Assembly (NCBI RefSeq): GCF_006539545.1
Contig: NZ_BJNF01000072.1
Span: 1-64,000, forward strand
Origin: Nitrobacter winogradskyi
Lineage (GTDB): Bacteria; Pseudomonadota; Alphaproteobacteria; Rhizobiales; Xanthobacteraceae
DNA: 64,000 nucleotides
Reading direction: 5' to 3'
Shown here in pieces: positions 47,343 to 57,480 of the stretch. The translations under genes were made by a program, and so were the position numbers. The notes below the pieces were generated by a model. It searched no databases and was not told where the DNA came from. It saw only the letters and a list, made by a program, of their open reading frames with translations. How positions within the stretch are numbered: the stretch's first letter is position 1; each line of letters starts with the position of its first letter.

Positions 47343-48263
47343 TCACCCTCGCCGGTTCTCATACGCCTTCAAATGCGTATGGATGGTGCGGAGCTTCGGC
47401 ACCGGGAGCTTCGCGGCCTCGGCGCGAGCGATGAGATCACCCATGATGTGGTCGGCTTCGACCCGCGCGCCGGTCTCGATATCGCGGAACATGGATGCGG
47501 TGAGCTGCGAGCCCGCCGCCGTCAGCATCGCGGTTGCGCCGCTCAGGAATTCTTCGCGCGGTGCATAACCTGCCGCTTTCGCGATACCGGCGGCCTCGTC
47601 CGTCAAGGCCAGAATGAAATCGCGGCCGCCGGGCGCGGCGACGATCTGGCCGATGGATGCGCGCATCACGCAGGTCGCGCCAGCGAGCGTCGCCAGAAAC
47701 ACCCACTTCTCCCACATGTCCTGGATGATGGCTTCGGACGGCTGCGCGCCGCACCTTGCGGCGGCGAAGGCTTCGGCGATGGCCCGGACGCGCTCGCTCG
47801 CGCCACCGTCGCGCTCGCCGAAGCGAAGCGAGTGCATCGGCGCGAGATGGACGACCTCGCGCTTCTCATTGAGAGTGACCGCGAGCGAACACAGGCCGCC
47901 GAGCACGCGCGCGCGGCCGAATGTCGCGTCGAGCGTCTCCAGGTGCCGCATCCCGTTGAGCAGCGGAATGATCACCGTCCGCGGTCCCACCGCCCGCGCG
48001 AACGCTGCGATCGCGTCTTCCAGATCGAACGCCTTGCAACTCAGCAGAACGAGATCGAATGCCCCGCTCACGCCATCGGCCTGGACCGTCGGCGGATTAT
48101 CGAGCGTGAAGTCGCCGTGCGGGCTCCTGACGACAAGACCGGCGCTCGCCAGCTCAGTGGCGCGTTTGGGGCGCACCAGGAAGGTTACATCCTGACCGGC
48201 CTGTAACAGCCTGCCGCCGAAATAGCCGCCGGTCGCGCCGGCTCCGACGACGAGAATGCGCAT
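47343..48263 (-). CDS. Ketopantoate reductase family (ApbA/PanE) protein
   Basis: 306 residues. N-terminal Rossmann motif LVVGAGATGGYFGGRL and the C-terminal ApbA domain (EEFLSGATAMLTAAGSQLTASMF region, ending RVEADHIMGDLIARA). Reduces 2-ketopantoate or a related 2-keto acid with NADPH. ATG at 48263 follows GGGAGCAG. Because several paralogues exist in such genomes, the panE symbol is not assigned. MATE gene lies upstream on the same strand, 85 bases away. Confidence 0.85.
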   Translation of the reverse strand: MRILVVGAGATGGYFGGRLLQAGQDVTFLVRPKRATELASAGLVVRSPHGDFTLDNPPTVQADGVSGAFDLVLLSCKAFDLEDAIAAFARAVGPRTVIIPLLNGMRHLETLDATFGRARVLGGLCSLAVTLNEKREVVHLAPMHSLRFGERDGGASERVRAIAEAFAAARCGAQPSEAIIQDMWEKWVFLATLAGATCVMRASIGQIVAAPGGRDFILALTDEAAGIAKAAGYAPREEFLSGATAMLTAAGSQLTASMFRDIETGARVEADHIMGDLIARAEAAKLPVPKLRTIHTHLKAYENRRG

Positions 48264-48291
48264 CGATCTGCTCCCTGTTTGGCCATGCCCC

Positions 48292-48330
48292 AGAGCATTC
48301 TCCGGCGAAGTGGATATCCGTGCGCGCGGC
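48292..48330. repeat. Partial family C repeat
   Basis: agagcattctccggcgaagt then ggatatccgtgcgcgcgg: one arm of family C, in the short gap between the panE-like gene and the MATE gene, which continue in the same direction. Confidence 0.6.
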
Positions 48331-48348
48331 AAGGCTCATCCTTCTTCG

Positions 48349-49698
48349 TCAGATCAGCCGCCTGATCTCCTGCTTGCGCCAGACCATCAGATAGAAGGCC
48401 ATCTGCAGCGCCATCATGGCGCAGAACGCGGCCGGATAGGCGATCCAGACGCCCTCCACCCCGATCTGGCGGCTGAGCACGATGGCGACCGGCACCTCGA
48501 CCACAACGATCGCGAGAATCGACAGCAGCATCGGCACCATCACCGTGCCGCTCGCCCGCATGGTGGCGGCGAATACGCACGCCATGCCGAACGGGACCGT
48601 GCTCCAGAGCACGATGTACAGCAGCGTCTGCGTCACTTCGAGCACCTCCGGGCTGGTGATGAAGAGCCCGATGATGGTCCGTGAAAACACGTAGCCAAGA
48701 ACGACCAGACCGCCGGTCAGCAACAGGTTGAGCCACATCGCGGTGCGCACGACCGGGCCGATCCGTTCGATCTCGCCCGCGCCGATCGCCTGCGCCGTGA
48801 AGATCGACGCGGTGATGGCGATCGAGATCGCCGGGAATTGCGCGTAGCCCAGCACCTGGTTGACAGCGCCATAGGCGGCCGTGGCGTCGGAGCCGAAGCC
48901 ATTGACGATCCCGAGCAGCACGATCTCGGCGAGTGACATCACCACAAGCTGGACGGCGCTCGGAATCCCGATGCGCAGCACTTTGCCGAGCAGTTCGCGA
49001 TCGAGCCGCATCGCGCGCAGCAGCACCTTATCGGGCGCCAACGGATGGTTCATCCACCGCATGTGCAGCCCGAGCCACAGCAGCGTCACCACCGCCGAGA
49101 TCGCGGACGCGATCGCGGCGCTGACCACGCCGAACTGGGGCAATCCAAACCATCCACGGATGAGCGCCGGCGTCACGATGAGCCCCATCGCCGTCGAGAT
49201 CGCAAGCGCCCACAACGGCGTGACCGTGTCGCCGACGCCACGCATCATCGCGGTCGCGAGCAGGAACGTGAAGATCGCCGGCATGGTGATCATCATGATG
49301 CGGGCATAGTCCGTCGCATCGTCGAGAATGTTGGATGGCACGGCCAGCGCCATCATCAGCTCGCGTGCGAACAGTCCCCCGCCGACCGCGATGACGCCGC
49401 CGCCGAGCAATGTCAGGGCAAGCGTGGTCCCCGCGATCGCCTTCGCCTTGCCGGCATCACGCGCGCCCCACGCCTGGCCGATCAGCATCGACGAACCCGC
49501 GCCGAGTCCAAGGATGAAGGAGAGGAAGAAGAACATCACCGGAAAGAAGATGGAGACGGCGGCGAGCGCATCGACGCCGATCATCTGGCCGAGATAGATG
49601 CCGTTGACGGTGCCGAACAGCGACTGGAGGACGTTGCTCAGCATCATCGGCATCAGGAAGAGGACATACGCCCGCCACAGCGGTTGCGTGGTCATCAT
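48349..49698 (-). CDS. MATE family multidrug efflux transporter
   Basis: 449 residues, about 12 membrane segments in two similar halves, length and pattern typical of MATE antiporters. Conserved SIFFPVMFFFLSFILGLGAGSSMLIGQ in the first half and ATAAYGAVNQVLGYAQFPA in the second. Substrate and driving ion cannot be told. Confidence 0.9.
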   Translation of the reverse strand: MMTTQPLWRAYVLFLMPMMLSNVLQSLFGTVNGIYLGQMIGVDALAAVSIFFPVMFFFLSFILGLGAGSSMLIGQAWGARDAGKAKAIAGTTLALTLLGGGVIAVGGGLFARELMMALAVPSNILDDATDYARIMMITMPAIFTFLLATAMMRGVGDTVTPLWALAISTAMGLIVTPALIRGWFGLPQFGVVSAAIASAISAVVTLLWLGLHMRWMNHPLAPDKVLLRAMRLDRELLGKVLRIGIPSAVQLVVMSLAEIVLLGIVNGFGSDATAAYGAVNQVLGYAQFPAISIAITASIFTAQAIGAGEIERIGPVVRTAMWLNLLLTGGLVVLGYVFSRTIIGLFITSPEVLEVTQTLLYIVLWSTVPFGMACVFAATMRASGTVMVPMLLSILAIVVVEVPVAIVLSRQIGVEGVWIAYPAAFCAMMALQMAFYLMVWRKQEIRRLI

Positions 49699-49742
49699 GA
49701 TCGAATCCTTGTGGAGGCTCAGTGCCCGCGCAGGTCACCACC

Positions 49743-51497
49743 TCAATATCCGGCGGCGCTTGACCCGCGGGTCCGCGGATCCGGCGCACCGAACAAGCCA
49801 TCCGGGGTGATGGCGATGGAGTTGGCCGAGGTCTGTCCCATCGGGATAACGACGGTGTGGCCTCGCGCCCTCAATTCCGCGATGACGTCATCGGGAAATC
49901 CTTGTTCGGCGCGGACTTCATCCGGCAGCCACTGATGATGCAGCCGCGGCGCGTGAACCGCGGCGGCGATGTTCATATCGTAATCGAGCACGTTGACGAT
50001 CACCTGAAGCACGGTGGAGACGATGCGGCTGCCGCCGGGCGATCCCGTCGCCAGCACCGGCTTGCCGTCCTTCAGAACGATGGTCGGCGTCATCGAGGAC
50101 AGCGGCCGCTTGCCGGGACCGGGCAGGTTGGCCTCGAATCCGACCAGTCCGAAGGCGTTCGCCGCGCCGGGCGCCGCGGTGAAATCGTCAAGCTCGTTGT
50201 TGAGCAGGACGCCGGTGCCCTCCGCCACCAGTCCGACGCCGTAGCTGAAGTTCAGCGTATAGGTGTTGCTGACGACGTTGCCGAAGGCGTCGGCCACGGA
50301 AAAATGCGTGGTGTTGTCTCCCTCGCGTGGCGGCGGGAACACGGCGGCCGCGGGCGTCGCGTGCGCCATATCGATCGAGGCGCGCTGTTTCGCGGCATAG
50401 TCCTTCGCGAGCAGGGTTTCGATCGGGGCTTTGGTAAAAGCGGGATCGCCAAGAAAGCGCGCGCGATCTGCATAGGCGCGCTTCATCGCCTCGATCAGCA
50501 CATGCAGCGAATCCGGCGATCCCTGATGCAGGTCGCGCATCGGGAAGCCTTCGAGGATGTTCAGCGATTCGAGGAGCACGGTGCCGCCAGACGAGGATAG
50601 CGGCATCGAGATGATGTCATAGCCCCGATACCTGCCCCGCACCGGCTCCCGGATCAGCGGCCGATAGGACTTGAGGTCCTCAAGCGTCATGATTCCGCCG
50701 GCCCCGCCGATCCCCTTCACCAGCTTCGAGGCCACCGGACCTTCATAGAAGCCTTGCGGCCCCTGCCCGGCGATCGCGGTCAGGGTCGCGGCCAGATCGG
50801 CCTGGACCAGCCGATCGCCCTCGCGCAAGACGGCGCCGTCGGGACGCGCGAAAATCTTCATCGAGGACGGCCAGCGCGCAAGACGGTCATGCGACCCCGA
50901 CAACGTGTCGGCGCTGTCGTCGGCGACCGTGATCCCCTCGCGCGCCAGCGTAATCGCAGGCTGAAGAAGGCGGGCAAGAGTGAACCTGCCGGAGCCGTAC
51001 CTGTCGAGCGCCAGCGCTAGTCCCGCGACGGTGCCGGGCACGCCGATGCCGAGCGCGGAATCCCGCGACTTCGCCGGGTCCGGCTTGCCGTCGGCGCCGA
51101 GGAAGATGTCGCGTCCGGTCGCGCCTGGCGCGGTCTCGCGATAGTCGATGGCGATGTCACGGTTGGAATCGGACAGGTGAATCAGCATGAACCCGCCGCC
51201 GCCGATGTTTCCGGCGCGCGGATAGGTGACCGCTAGGGCGAAACCGGTCGCGACCGCCGCATCGACGGCGTTGCCGCCCTGCGCGAGTACGTCCGCGCCG
51301 ATCCTGGCCGCGAGCCGCTCCTGCGCCACCACCATGCCGTGTTTGGCGGCGACCGGACGAATCGCGTCGGAGATCGCTGCCGGGACCGCGCCGCGCGCAT
51401 CCTGCGCGAAGGCGGGCGACGACAACGGCGCCCATGCGACGATCACGCCCATCGCAAACAGGGAAAATATATACCGGCGTAGCTCGCGGCGGATCAT
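49743..51497 (-). CDS. ggt: Gamma-glutamyltransferase
   Basis: Periplasmic enzyme that hydrolyses glutathione and transfers gamma-glutamyl groups. 584 residues with a signal peptide (first ~31, cleavage near PAFAQ). The autocatalytic cleavage Thr is in NTTHFSVAD; the oxyanion SSGG loop is in LSSSGGTVLLESLNILEG. Ser/Gly tail and ~200-residue small subunit fit the family. Starts 107 bases from the divergent UMF1 gene. Confidence 0.94.
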   Translation of the reverse strand: MIRRELRRYIFSLFAMGVIVAWAPLSSPAFAQDARGAVPAAISDAIRPVAAKHGMVVAQERLAARIGADVLAQGGNAVDAAVATGFALAVTYPRAGNIGGGGFMLIHLSDSNRDIAIDYRETAPGATGRDIFLGADGKPDPAKSRDSALGIGVPGTVAGLALALDRYGSGRFTLARLLQPAITLAREGITVADDSADTLSGSHDRLARWPSSMKIFARPDGAVLREGDRLVQADLAATLTAIAGQGPQGFYEGPVASKLVKGIGGAGGIMTLEDLKSYRPLIREPVRGRYRGYDIISMPLSSSGGTVLLESLNILEGFPMRDLHQGSPDSLHVLIEAMKRAYADRARFLGDPAFTKAPIETLLAKDYAAKQRASIDMAHATPAAAVFPPPREGDNTTHFSVADAFGNVVSNTYTLNFSYGVGLVAEGTGVLLNNELDDFTAAPGAANAFGLVGFEANLPGPGKRPLSSMTPTIVLKDGKPVLATGSPGGSRIVSTVLQVIVNVLDYDMNIAAAVHAPRLHHQWLPDEVRAEQGFPDDVIAELRARGHTVVIPMGQTSANSIAITPDGLFGAPDPRTRGSSAAGY

Positions 51498-51604
51498 CCA
51501 TTGGTCCCGTATCTGGAGGATTCGTTGTCGTTAACGGGAACGATGCTATAGGATTTGAGGCGCAGGGTCAGACTCCTCACGCGATTCGACGAAACATATC
51601 GAGC

Positions 51605-53008
51605 ATGAACATATCGGGCATGGCGGTGACGACAGCCTTACCGGCGGACGGCGCGGAACCCGGAGAGCGCTATGCCTCTCGCGCCGCCATCAATAGCTGG
51701 ATCATGTTCGACTGGGCGGCGCAGCCCTATTTCACGCTGATCACGACCTTCGTGTTCGCGCCGTACTTCGCTACTTTCGTGGCGGCGACGCCGGCCGAGG
51801 GGCAATCGCTGTGGGGATTTGCGACCGGCTCCGCCGGCCTCGTGATCGCGCTCGCCTCGCCCGTGCTGGGCGCCATCGCCGACGCCAGCGGCCGGCGCAA
51901 ACCGTGGATCGCGGCCTTCGGCGCGCTGCTGGTGATCGGCTCCAGCCTGATGTGGCTCGGCAAGCCCGGCGACGCCGGCGTGATCCTGCCGCTGCTGATC
52001 GCCTACGGCATCGCCACCATCGGCGTCGAATTCGCCACCGTGTTCAACAACGCAATGATGCCGTCGCTGGTGCCGCCGCACAGGATCGGCCGCCTGTCGG
52101 GGACCGGATGGGCCACCGGCTATGTCGGCGGCATCCTCAGCCTGATCCTGGTGTTGGGTTTCCTCGCCGCCAATCCGGCCACCGGCAAGACGCTGTTCGG
52201 CCTGACGCCGTTGTTCGGTCTCGATCCCGCCACCCACGAGGGCGATCGCATCACCGGTCCGCTGACGGGCCTCTGGTTCGTCGTCTTCGTCCTGCCGATG
52301 TTCCTGCTGACGCCGGATCTTCCGGCGAAACGCTCGGTGCGGATGGCGCTCCGCGAAGGACTAATCGAGTTGCGCGGCACGCTCCGCGAACTGCCGCAGC
52401 GGCGATCGCTGGCGACCTTCCTGCTCGCCAACATGATCTACACCGACGGGCTGGTGTCGCTGTTCGCGTTCGGCGGCATCTATGCCGCGGGCACCTTCGG
52501 CTGGCACACCATCGAGATCGGAACGTTCGGGATGCTGCTGGCGATCGCCGGCGCGCTCGGCGCGTGGATCGGCGGCAAACTCGACGACCGGGTGGGGCCC
52601 AAGGCCGTCATCGCGACCAGCATGACGGTCTTGTTATTATCGATCATCATGATCCTGATGGTGGACAAGGACTCGATCCTGTTCGTGAGCGTGACGCCTC
52701 CCGTACCCGGCGGCGGCCTGTTCGCCGCACCGGCGGAGAAGGCCTATCTCATCCTCGGATGCCTGATCGGCGGCGCGGGCGGGCCGTTGCAGGCGGCCTC
52801 GCGCACGCTGCTGATCCGGATGGCGCCGAAGGATCGCATCACCCAGTTCTTCGGATTGTTCGCGCTGACCGGAAAAGTGACATCGTTCGTCGGTCCGCTG
52901 CTGATCGGCTTCATCACCGCCGTCACAGCCAGCCAGAAAGCGGGCATGGCGGTGCTGGTGCTGTTCTTCGTCGCAGGGCTTGCACTGCTGTCGCGCGTGC
53001 GGGATTAA
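51605..53008 (+). CDS. MFS transporter, UMF1 (Atg22-like) family
   Basis: About 467 residues, 12 predicted membrane segments. The N-terminal INSWIMFDWAAQPYFTLITTF and APYFATFV are typical of Atg22-like UMF1 proteins, as is FGLFALTGKVTSFVGPL in the last third. Family members in bacteria have unknown substrates; the yeast relative exports amino acids from vacuoles. ATGs at 51605 and 51620 are both possible, neither with a clear ribosome site; the frame runs further up but overlaps ggt. The stop touches the next repeat. Confidence 0.85.
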   Translation: MNISGMAVTTALPADGAEPGERYASRAAINSWIMFDWAAQPYFTLITTFVFAPYFATFVAATPAEGQSLWGFATGSAGLVIALASPVLGAIADASGRRKPWIAAFGALLVIGSSLMWLGKPGDAGVILPLLIAYGIATIGVEFATVFNNAMMPSLVPPHRIGRLSGTGWATGYVGGILSLILVLGFLAANPATGKTLFGLTPLFGLDPATHEGDRITGPLTGLWFVVFVLPMFLLTPDLPAKRSVRMALREGLIELRGTLRELPQRRSLATFLLANMIYTDGLVSLFAFGGIYAAGTFGWHTIEIGTFGMLLAIAGALGAWIGGKLDDRVGPKAVIATSMTVLLLSIIMILMVDKDSILFVSVTPPVPGGGLFAAPAEKAYLILGCLIGGAGGPLQAASRTLLIRMAPKDRITQFFGLFALTGKVTSFVGPLLIGFITAVTASQKAGMAVLVLFFVAGLALLSRVRD

Positions 53009-53136
53009 AGCGTTTTCGAGCGAAGCATGTCCTCGGGCTTGACCCGAGGGTGGACACCGGTTCGCGTGAAGAAAACGCGTCAAATCAATATCATGGAGCT
53101 TCGCTTCTGATTCAATCAGAAGCGATCATGCTCTAG
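53009..53136 (+). repeat. Family A repeat, complete (clearest copy)
   Basis: Starts right after the UMF1 stop. Structure: gcgttttc / gaaaacgc arms; inner hairpin cctcggg-cttga-cccgagg (53031-53049); caccggttcgcgtgaag middle; tcaaatcaatatcatggagc; and a palindromic tail cgcttctgattcaatcagaagcg (53102-53124) followed by atcatgctc, the end of family B. Confidence 0.9.
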
Positions 53137-53151
53137 CCACCCGCATGCGGA

Positions 53152-53811
53152 TCACGGCTTGCTGGCTTCAGGAGTCGGGGCAGGCGCTGCAATGGGCAGG
53201 CTCTCGTAATAGGCGGCGACGCTTTTGATCTGGTCGTCGCTCAGCTTGTTCGCGACATCGGCCATCACGCCACCGGGATCGTTCTTGCGGTCGCCGGCTT
53301 TCCATGACCGAAGCATTTTCTCGATATAGAGCGCCGATTGTCCCGCGAGGCGGGGAAAATCCGATCCCGCGCCGAGCCCCTCAGCACCATGGCACTGCCC
53401 ACACCCCTGCAGGTCTTTCGACGGATCGCCGTTCGCGGCAAGCTCGGCTCCGGCCGCGATCACGGCTCGATCGGCGGGCGTGGTTTGGGGTTTCGGTGTC
53501 ATCATGCCCGCATAGTAGCTGGCGAGCGCCTTGCTTTCGTCGTCCGACAGATCCGATGCGATCATCAGCATGATGCGGTTTCTGCGCGTGCCGTTCTTGA
53601 AACTCGCGAGCTGACGTTCAAAGTAGTCGGCATTGAGACCGGCAAGGCGTGGAATGCCTCGCACCGGCTGTCCTTCTCCGTTCAGGCCGTGACACGGCGT
53701 GCAGGATGCCGCTCTGCCGGGTGGCTTGGTGATGCCCTTGCCGTCATCCGCAAGCGCAGGCAACGACGACACGCCGACGAAGAGCAGCGCTCCGCCTATC
53801 ACCGATCTCAT
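53152..53811 (-). CDS. Diheme cytochrome c (c4-like)
   Basis: 219 residues with a signal peptide (MRSVIGGALLFVGVSSLPALAD). Two cytochrome c domains with CxxCH: CTPCH (haem 1) and CGQCH (haem 2), both followed by PRLAGxxAxY, the repeated pattern of c4 cytochromes. Periplasmic electron carrier; in nitrite or sulfur oxidisers such proteins often serve terminal oxidases, which is only an inference here. The ATG at 53811 is chosen because the earlier ATG at 53862 lies in a repeat. Confidence 0.9.
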   Translation of the reverse strand: MRSVIGGALLFVGVSSLPALADDGKGITKPPGRAASCTPCHGLNGEGQPVRGIPRLAGLNADYFERQLASFKNGTRRNRIMLMIASDLSDDESKALASYYAGMMTPKPQTTPADRAVIAAGAELAANGDPSKDLQGCGQCHGAEGLGAGSDFPRLAGQSALYIEKMLRSWKAGDRKNDPGGVMADVANKLSDDQIKSVAAYYESLPIAAPAPTPEASKP

Positions 53812-53856
53812 CCGTTTGGTTCGGCTCGAAAACGCTCTAGCCTTAACTTTTTGATG

Positions 53857-53907
53857 GAGCATGATCTTATCCGAAAACCGGTTTCCACTTTCGGGTCCGA
53901 TGCTCTA
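53857..53907. repeat. Family B palindromic repeat
   Basis: gagcatgatcttatccgaaaaccg pairs with the following ccggtttccactttcgg...tccgatgctc (inverted copy). It overlaps the stop of purH by a few bases. Confidence 0.8.
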
Positions 53908-55497
53908 ATGACGGAAATGCCTGACGCCGGTGAACACCATGGCGATGCCATGCTCGTCGGCGGCCTTGATCACTTCCTCGTCGCGCATGGAGCCGCCCGG
54001 CTGGATGACCGCGGTGGCGCCGGCTTTGATACAGGCGAGCATGCCGTCGGCGAACGGGAAGAACGCATCCGACGCCACGACCGAGCCTTTGGTCAAGGGC
54101 TCGGCGAGCTTCAGATCGCGCGCGGCATCTTCCGCCTTGCGCGCCGCGATGCGCGCGGAATCGACGCGGCTCATCTGACCCGCGCCGATGCCGACGGTGG
54201 CGAGATCCCTGGCATAGACGATGGTGTTCGACTTGACGTGCTTGGCGACGCGGAAGGCGAACCGCAGGTCGCGCATCTCGGCCTCGGTCGGCGGGCGCTT
54301 CGTCGCCACCTTCAGCGACATATCATCAATGACGGCGTTGTCACGGCCCTGCACCAGAAGCCCGCCGGCCACCGTCTTCGCGGTCAGTCCGCGCGCGCGC
54401 GGATCGGGCAGGCCGCCGGTCAGCAGCAGCCGCAGGTTCTTGCGCTTGCCGATGATGGCGATCGCTTCCTCGGTCGCATCGGGCGCGATGATGACTTCGG
54501 TGAAGATGCCGGCCACCGCATTGGCCGCGTCGGCGTCGATGGTGCGGTTGAAGGCGATGATGCCGCCATAGGCCGAGGTCTGGTCGCAGGCGAGCGCCCG
54601 GCGATAGGCCTCGGTGAGGCTTGAGCCCTCCGCGACGCCGCAAGGGTTGGCGTGCTTGATGATGACGCAGGCCGCGGTGCGCGCCGCATCGAATTCGGCG
54701 ACGCACTCGTAAGCTGCATCGGTGTCGTTGATGTTGTTGTAGGATAGTTCCTTGCCCTGCAACTGCCGCGCGGTGGCCACGCCGGCGCGCCGCTCCGGCG
54801 TGCGATAGAACGCGGCCGTCTGGTGCGGATTCTCCCCGTAACGCAACGTCTGCGCGAGACGGCCGCCGACGGCGCGATAGTCGGGCGCATCGGTCTCAAG
54901 CTGCACCGCGAACCAGTTGGAGATCGCCGCATCATAGGCGGCGGTCCGGGCGTAGGCTTTCGCGGCGAGGCGCTTGCGCAAGCTCAACGTCGTCGCGCCC
55001 GCGTTGGCCTTAAGTTCGTCAAGCACGGCCTGATAATCCTGTGGTTCGACCACGACCGCGACGTCATCATGGTTTTTCGCGGCGGCACGGATCATCGCGG
55101 GGCCACCGATGTCGATATTCTCGATGCACTCCTCGTAGGCAGCATCTTTATCGACCGTTGATTCGAACGGATAGAGATTGACGACCAGCAGGTCGATCGG
55201 AGCGATGCCGTGGTCCTTCATGGCCTTCGCATGATCGGCGTGGTCGCGGATGGCGAGCAGGCCGCCATGCACCTTCGGATGCAGCGTCTTGACCCGGCCG
55301 TCCATCATTTCCGGAAAACCCGTCAGGTCGGAGACGTCGCTGACCTTCAGCCCCGCCGCCGCGATGGCCTTGGCGGTGCCGCCGGTCGAGACCAGCTCGA
55401 TGCCCAGGCCGGCAAGCGCGTGGGCGAACTCGATCAGGCCGGCCTTGTCGGAAACGGAAAGCAAGGCGCGGGTCACGCGGCGGGGTCGGTCGGTCAT
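53905..55497 (-). CDS. purH: Bifunctional AICAR formyltransferase / IMP cyclohydrolase
   Basis: Last two steps of purine synthesis. 530 residues: N-terminal IMP cyclohydrolase ([44 protein letters not shown]), C-terminal formyltransferase with [25 protein letters not shown] and the end [11 protein letters not shown]. The ATG at 55497 follows AGGA and gives [17 protein letters not shown]; another at 55521 is weaker. Confidence 0.96.
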   Translation of the reverse strand: MTDRPRRVTRALLSVSDKAGLIEFAHALAGLGIELVSTGGTAKAIAAAGLKVSDVSDLTGFPEMMDGRVKTLHPKVHGGLLAIRDHADHAKAMKDHGIAPIDLLVVNLYPFESTVDKDAAYEECIENIDIGGPAMIRAAAKNHDDVAVVVEPQDYQAVLDELKANAGATTLSLRKRLAAKAYARTAAYDAAISNWFAVQLETDAPDYRAVGGRLAQTLRYGENPHQTAAFYRTPERRAGVATARQLQGKELSYNNINDTDAAYECVAEFDAARTAACVIIKHANPCGVAEGSSLTEAYRRALACDQTSAYGGIIAFNRTIDADAANAVAGIFTEVIIAPDATEEAIAIIGKRKNLRLLLTGGLPDPRARGLTAKTVAGGLLVQGRDNAVIDDMSLKVATKRPPTEAEMRDLRFAFRVAKHVKSNTIVYARDLATVGIGAGQMSRVDSARIAARKAEDAARDLKLAEPLTKGSVVASDAFFPFADGMLACIKAGATAVIQPGGSMRDEEVIKAADEHGIAMVFTGVRHFRH

Positions 55498-55599
55498 GAT
55501 CGTCGATCCTGGGGAAATCAAGGCCGCCCGTTAACATGATTTCGCAGCGCATGAAACCGGCGTTGTCCGATGTGCAGGCGCCTGCCACGGAATGCGCGC

Positions 55600-57354
55600 C
55601 TACAGCGGCAATTCAGGCTCGCGCCGCGCCTGACGGCGGGCATTGGTGGCCGCGGCCGAGGTGGCCGAACGCACGAAGCCCCAGCGCACCCGGGAGACTT
55701 CCCGCGCATTCTGGTAGATCACGATCTGCACGGTGCGCCGCGGACCGTCGTTGCCGGCGAGAAAAACGCTGTCCTCGAGCTCGACCCGGTCTTGAGTCGC
55801 CTCGAACGTCCAGACCTCGCGGTTCGGAAGAACCAGCATCACCCCATGCGCGTCATCGAGGCGGGTGGCCTTGACGGACGGATGCAGGTGAAACCGCAGC
55901 GCGTAACGAATCTGGCTGCCTTTGATGCGGCCGCCACGGGCTGGCTCCAGCATGTCCTCGCCCTCCAGCCGCGAACCGTCATGCGCCATCGTCAGCACGC
56001 GTCGGTGGATCAGGCCAAACCGCGCGAGATAGCCGTCATGCGAAGTCGTCAGCCGCTCGCCGCCGTCGATGGTTTCGCGCAGGCTTTCGACATGGGCCGG
56101 ACCACTGACGATCGGCGCCCCCTGGAGCAGCCGCTTCATCGCCGACTGTTCGACGAACTGACACGAGGACGTCTGATGGCAGACGAGCGCGGAGTGCGCG
56201 GCTGTCGAGCGCGCGAACACGCGCCACGTGTCGCGTCCGGTCGAGGACATTCCGCAGTTGGTGACGATCCGGTTCAGTCCGGAGGACAGCTCGAACGACA
56301 GGCAGCCGGCATGCGCCTCCTCGCTGAGGTTCGGCGGCGGCGGAGGCCCGGCATCGACGATCAGGATCGTCGCGCCGGCGTCGATCCGCTGGAAGCCCGT
56401 GTGCGGCATGCTGGCCATCGGTATGCCGCGGGTGTCGTCATAAGCCAGGAGCGTCGCCAGAAGGTCGGACGGCGTGCTGCTCATGCCGTTGAACAGCGCG
56501 AAGCTGCCGTCTCCGTGACGAAAGAAACGCAGCATCGGCATCATGCGATCGATGGCATTCAAGAGCGCCGACGGCGGCGCGATGTTGCGCGCGGCGAAGG
56601 TCTGCCGCAGCGGGAGCAAGTCGATCAGCAGTTCGATCAGCGCGCCGGGATTGCGCGAGACATGACCGCCGTCGGGCAGGATTTGCCGCCGCAGCTCCTC
56701 GGAGAGCTTGCGGGTCGCGCCGCGGATGGTGCGAGCCTGGTTGGCAAGGCACAGTGAGGCGTAACACAACGCGATCACGACCTGCAGCCGTGACACCCCG
56801 TCAGGAGCGTCGTGCAGACCAAACCGCAGCAGGCGGATGTCACGGGCAAGCGCGCGCAGATAACGGCGATAGAATTTTCCATCCGCGTCGCCGAGCACGA
56901 GCGGGGCCTGAGACAGCAGCGAGATCACGCGCCGCGACATGACGTCGGCGCGCCGGCCCGCAGGCCGCCTGCGCGCCGGATTCGAGATCCAGTCCTCCAC
57001 CAGCGATCGCGCATTGGCGCGGGTGATCGCGGTGTCGGCGGCGCGCAGATGCCGCAGCCAGCCAAAGCCTAGCAGGGCGGCTTCCCAGTCCTCGGACGGC
57101 GGTTCGAGGTCGAAGACCGAGCGGGAATGACAGGTGACGATCTTGCCCGCGAACACGAAGCGGCCGGCATAGATCTCGGCGGCGCGGGTGGCGTCGGCCG
57201 TCCGAAGGTCGTGCGGCGCGATGGTCAGGCGGTCGGCGCGGCCGGGCCATAGCCGCGAAAGCGCCGCAGGCCCGTCGCCGGCGCGCGCCATCGTCCGGCG
57301 CGCGAAACGGCTGACGACCAGAGCTGAAATGCGTCTGCGATGAGCGACCGACAC
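55600..57354 (-). CDS. Heparinase II/III family protein
   Basis: 584 residues. N-terminal helical (alpha/alpha toroid) part with WLRHLRAADTAITRANARSLVEDWI and RVISLLSQAP, C-terminal beta-sandwich region with GRDTWRVFARSTAAHS and HPSVKATRLDDAHGVMLVL. This is the Heparinase_II_III architecture. In these bacteria the substrate is probably not heparin; alginate-like or other uronic polysaccharide is guesswork. GTG start at 57354. Order rsmB-heparinase-purH on one strand is common in Bradyrhizobium relatives. Confidence 0.85.
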   Translation of the reverse strand: MSVAHRRRISALVVSRFARRTMARAGDGPAALSRLWPGRADRLTIAPHDLRTADATRAAEIYAGRFVFAGKIVTCHSRSVFDLEPPSEDWEAALLGFGWLRHLRAADTAITRANARSLVEDWISNPARRRPAGRRADVMSRRVISLLSQAPLVLGDADGKFYRRYLRALARDIRLLRFGLHDAPDGVSRLQVVIALCYASLCLANQARTIRGATRKLSEELRRQILPDGGHVSRNPGALIELLIDLLPLRQTFAARNIAPPSALLNAIDRMMPMLRFFRHGDGSFALFNGMSSTPSDLLATLLAYDDTRGIPMASMPHTGFQRIDAGATILIVDAGPPPPPNLSEEAHAGCLSFELSSGLNRIVTNCGMSSTGRDTWRVFARSTAAHSALVCHQTSSCQFVEQSAMKRLLQGAPIVSGPAHVESLRETIDGGERLTTSHDGYLARFGLIHRRVLTMAHDGSRLEGEDMLEPARGGRIKGSQIRYALRFHLHPSVKATRLDDAHGVMLVLPNREVWTFEATQDRVELEDSVFLAGNDGPRRTVQIVIYQNAREVSRVRWGFVRSATSAAATNARRQARREPELPL

Positions 57355-57480
57355 GCGCGCCTTCGATGTGGGGATTGCAGCGAATCCCTTTGCGGAGATG
57401 AGGACTGAATCCTTTTAATCCGGAAAGGCCGGCAACGCACCATCTTGAAATGCCGCGAATCTCCGCTTCCGCCGTGCGAA

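Noticed and set aside
51811-53136. 441-codon Arg-rich open frame overlapping the UMF1 gene
   Set aside because: Same-strand shifted frame with extreme Arg content; the transporter frame has clear membrane segments.
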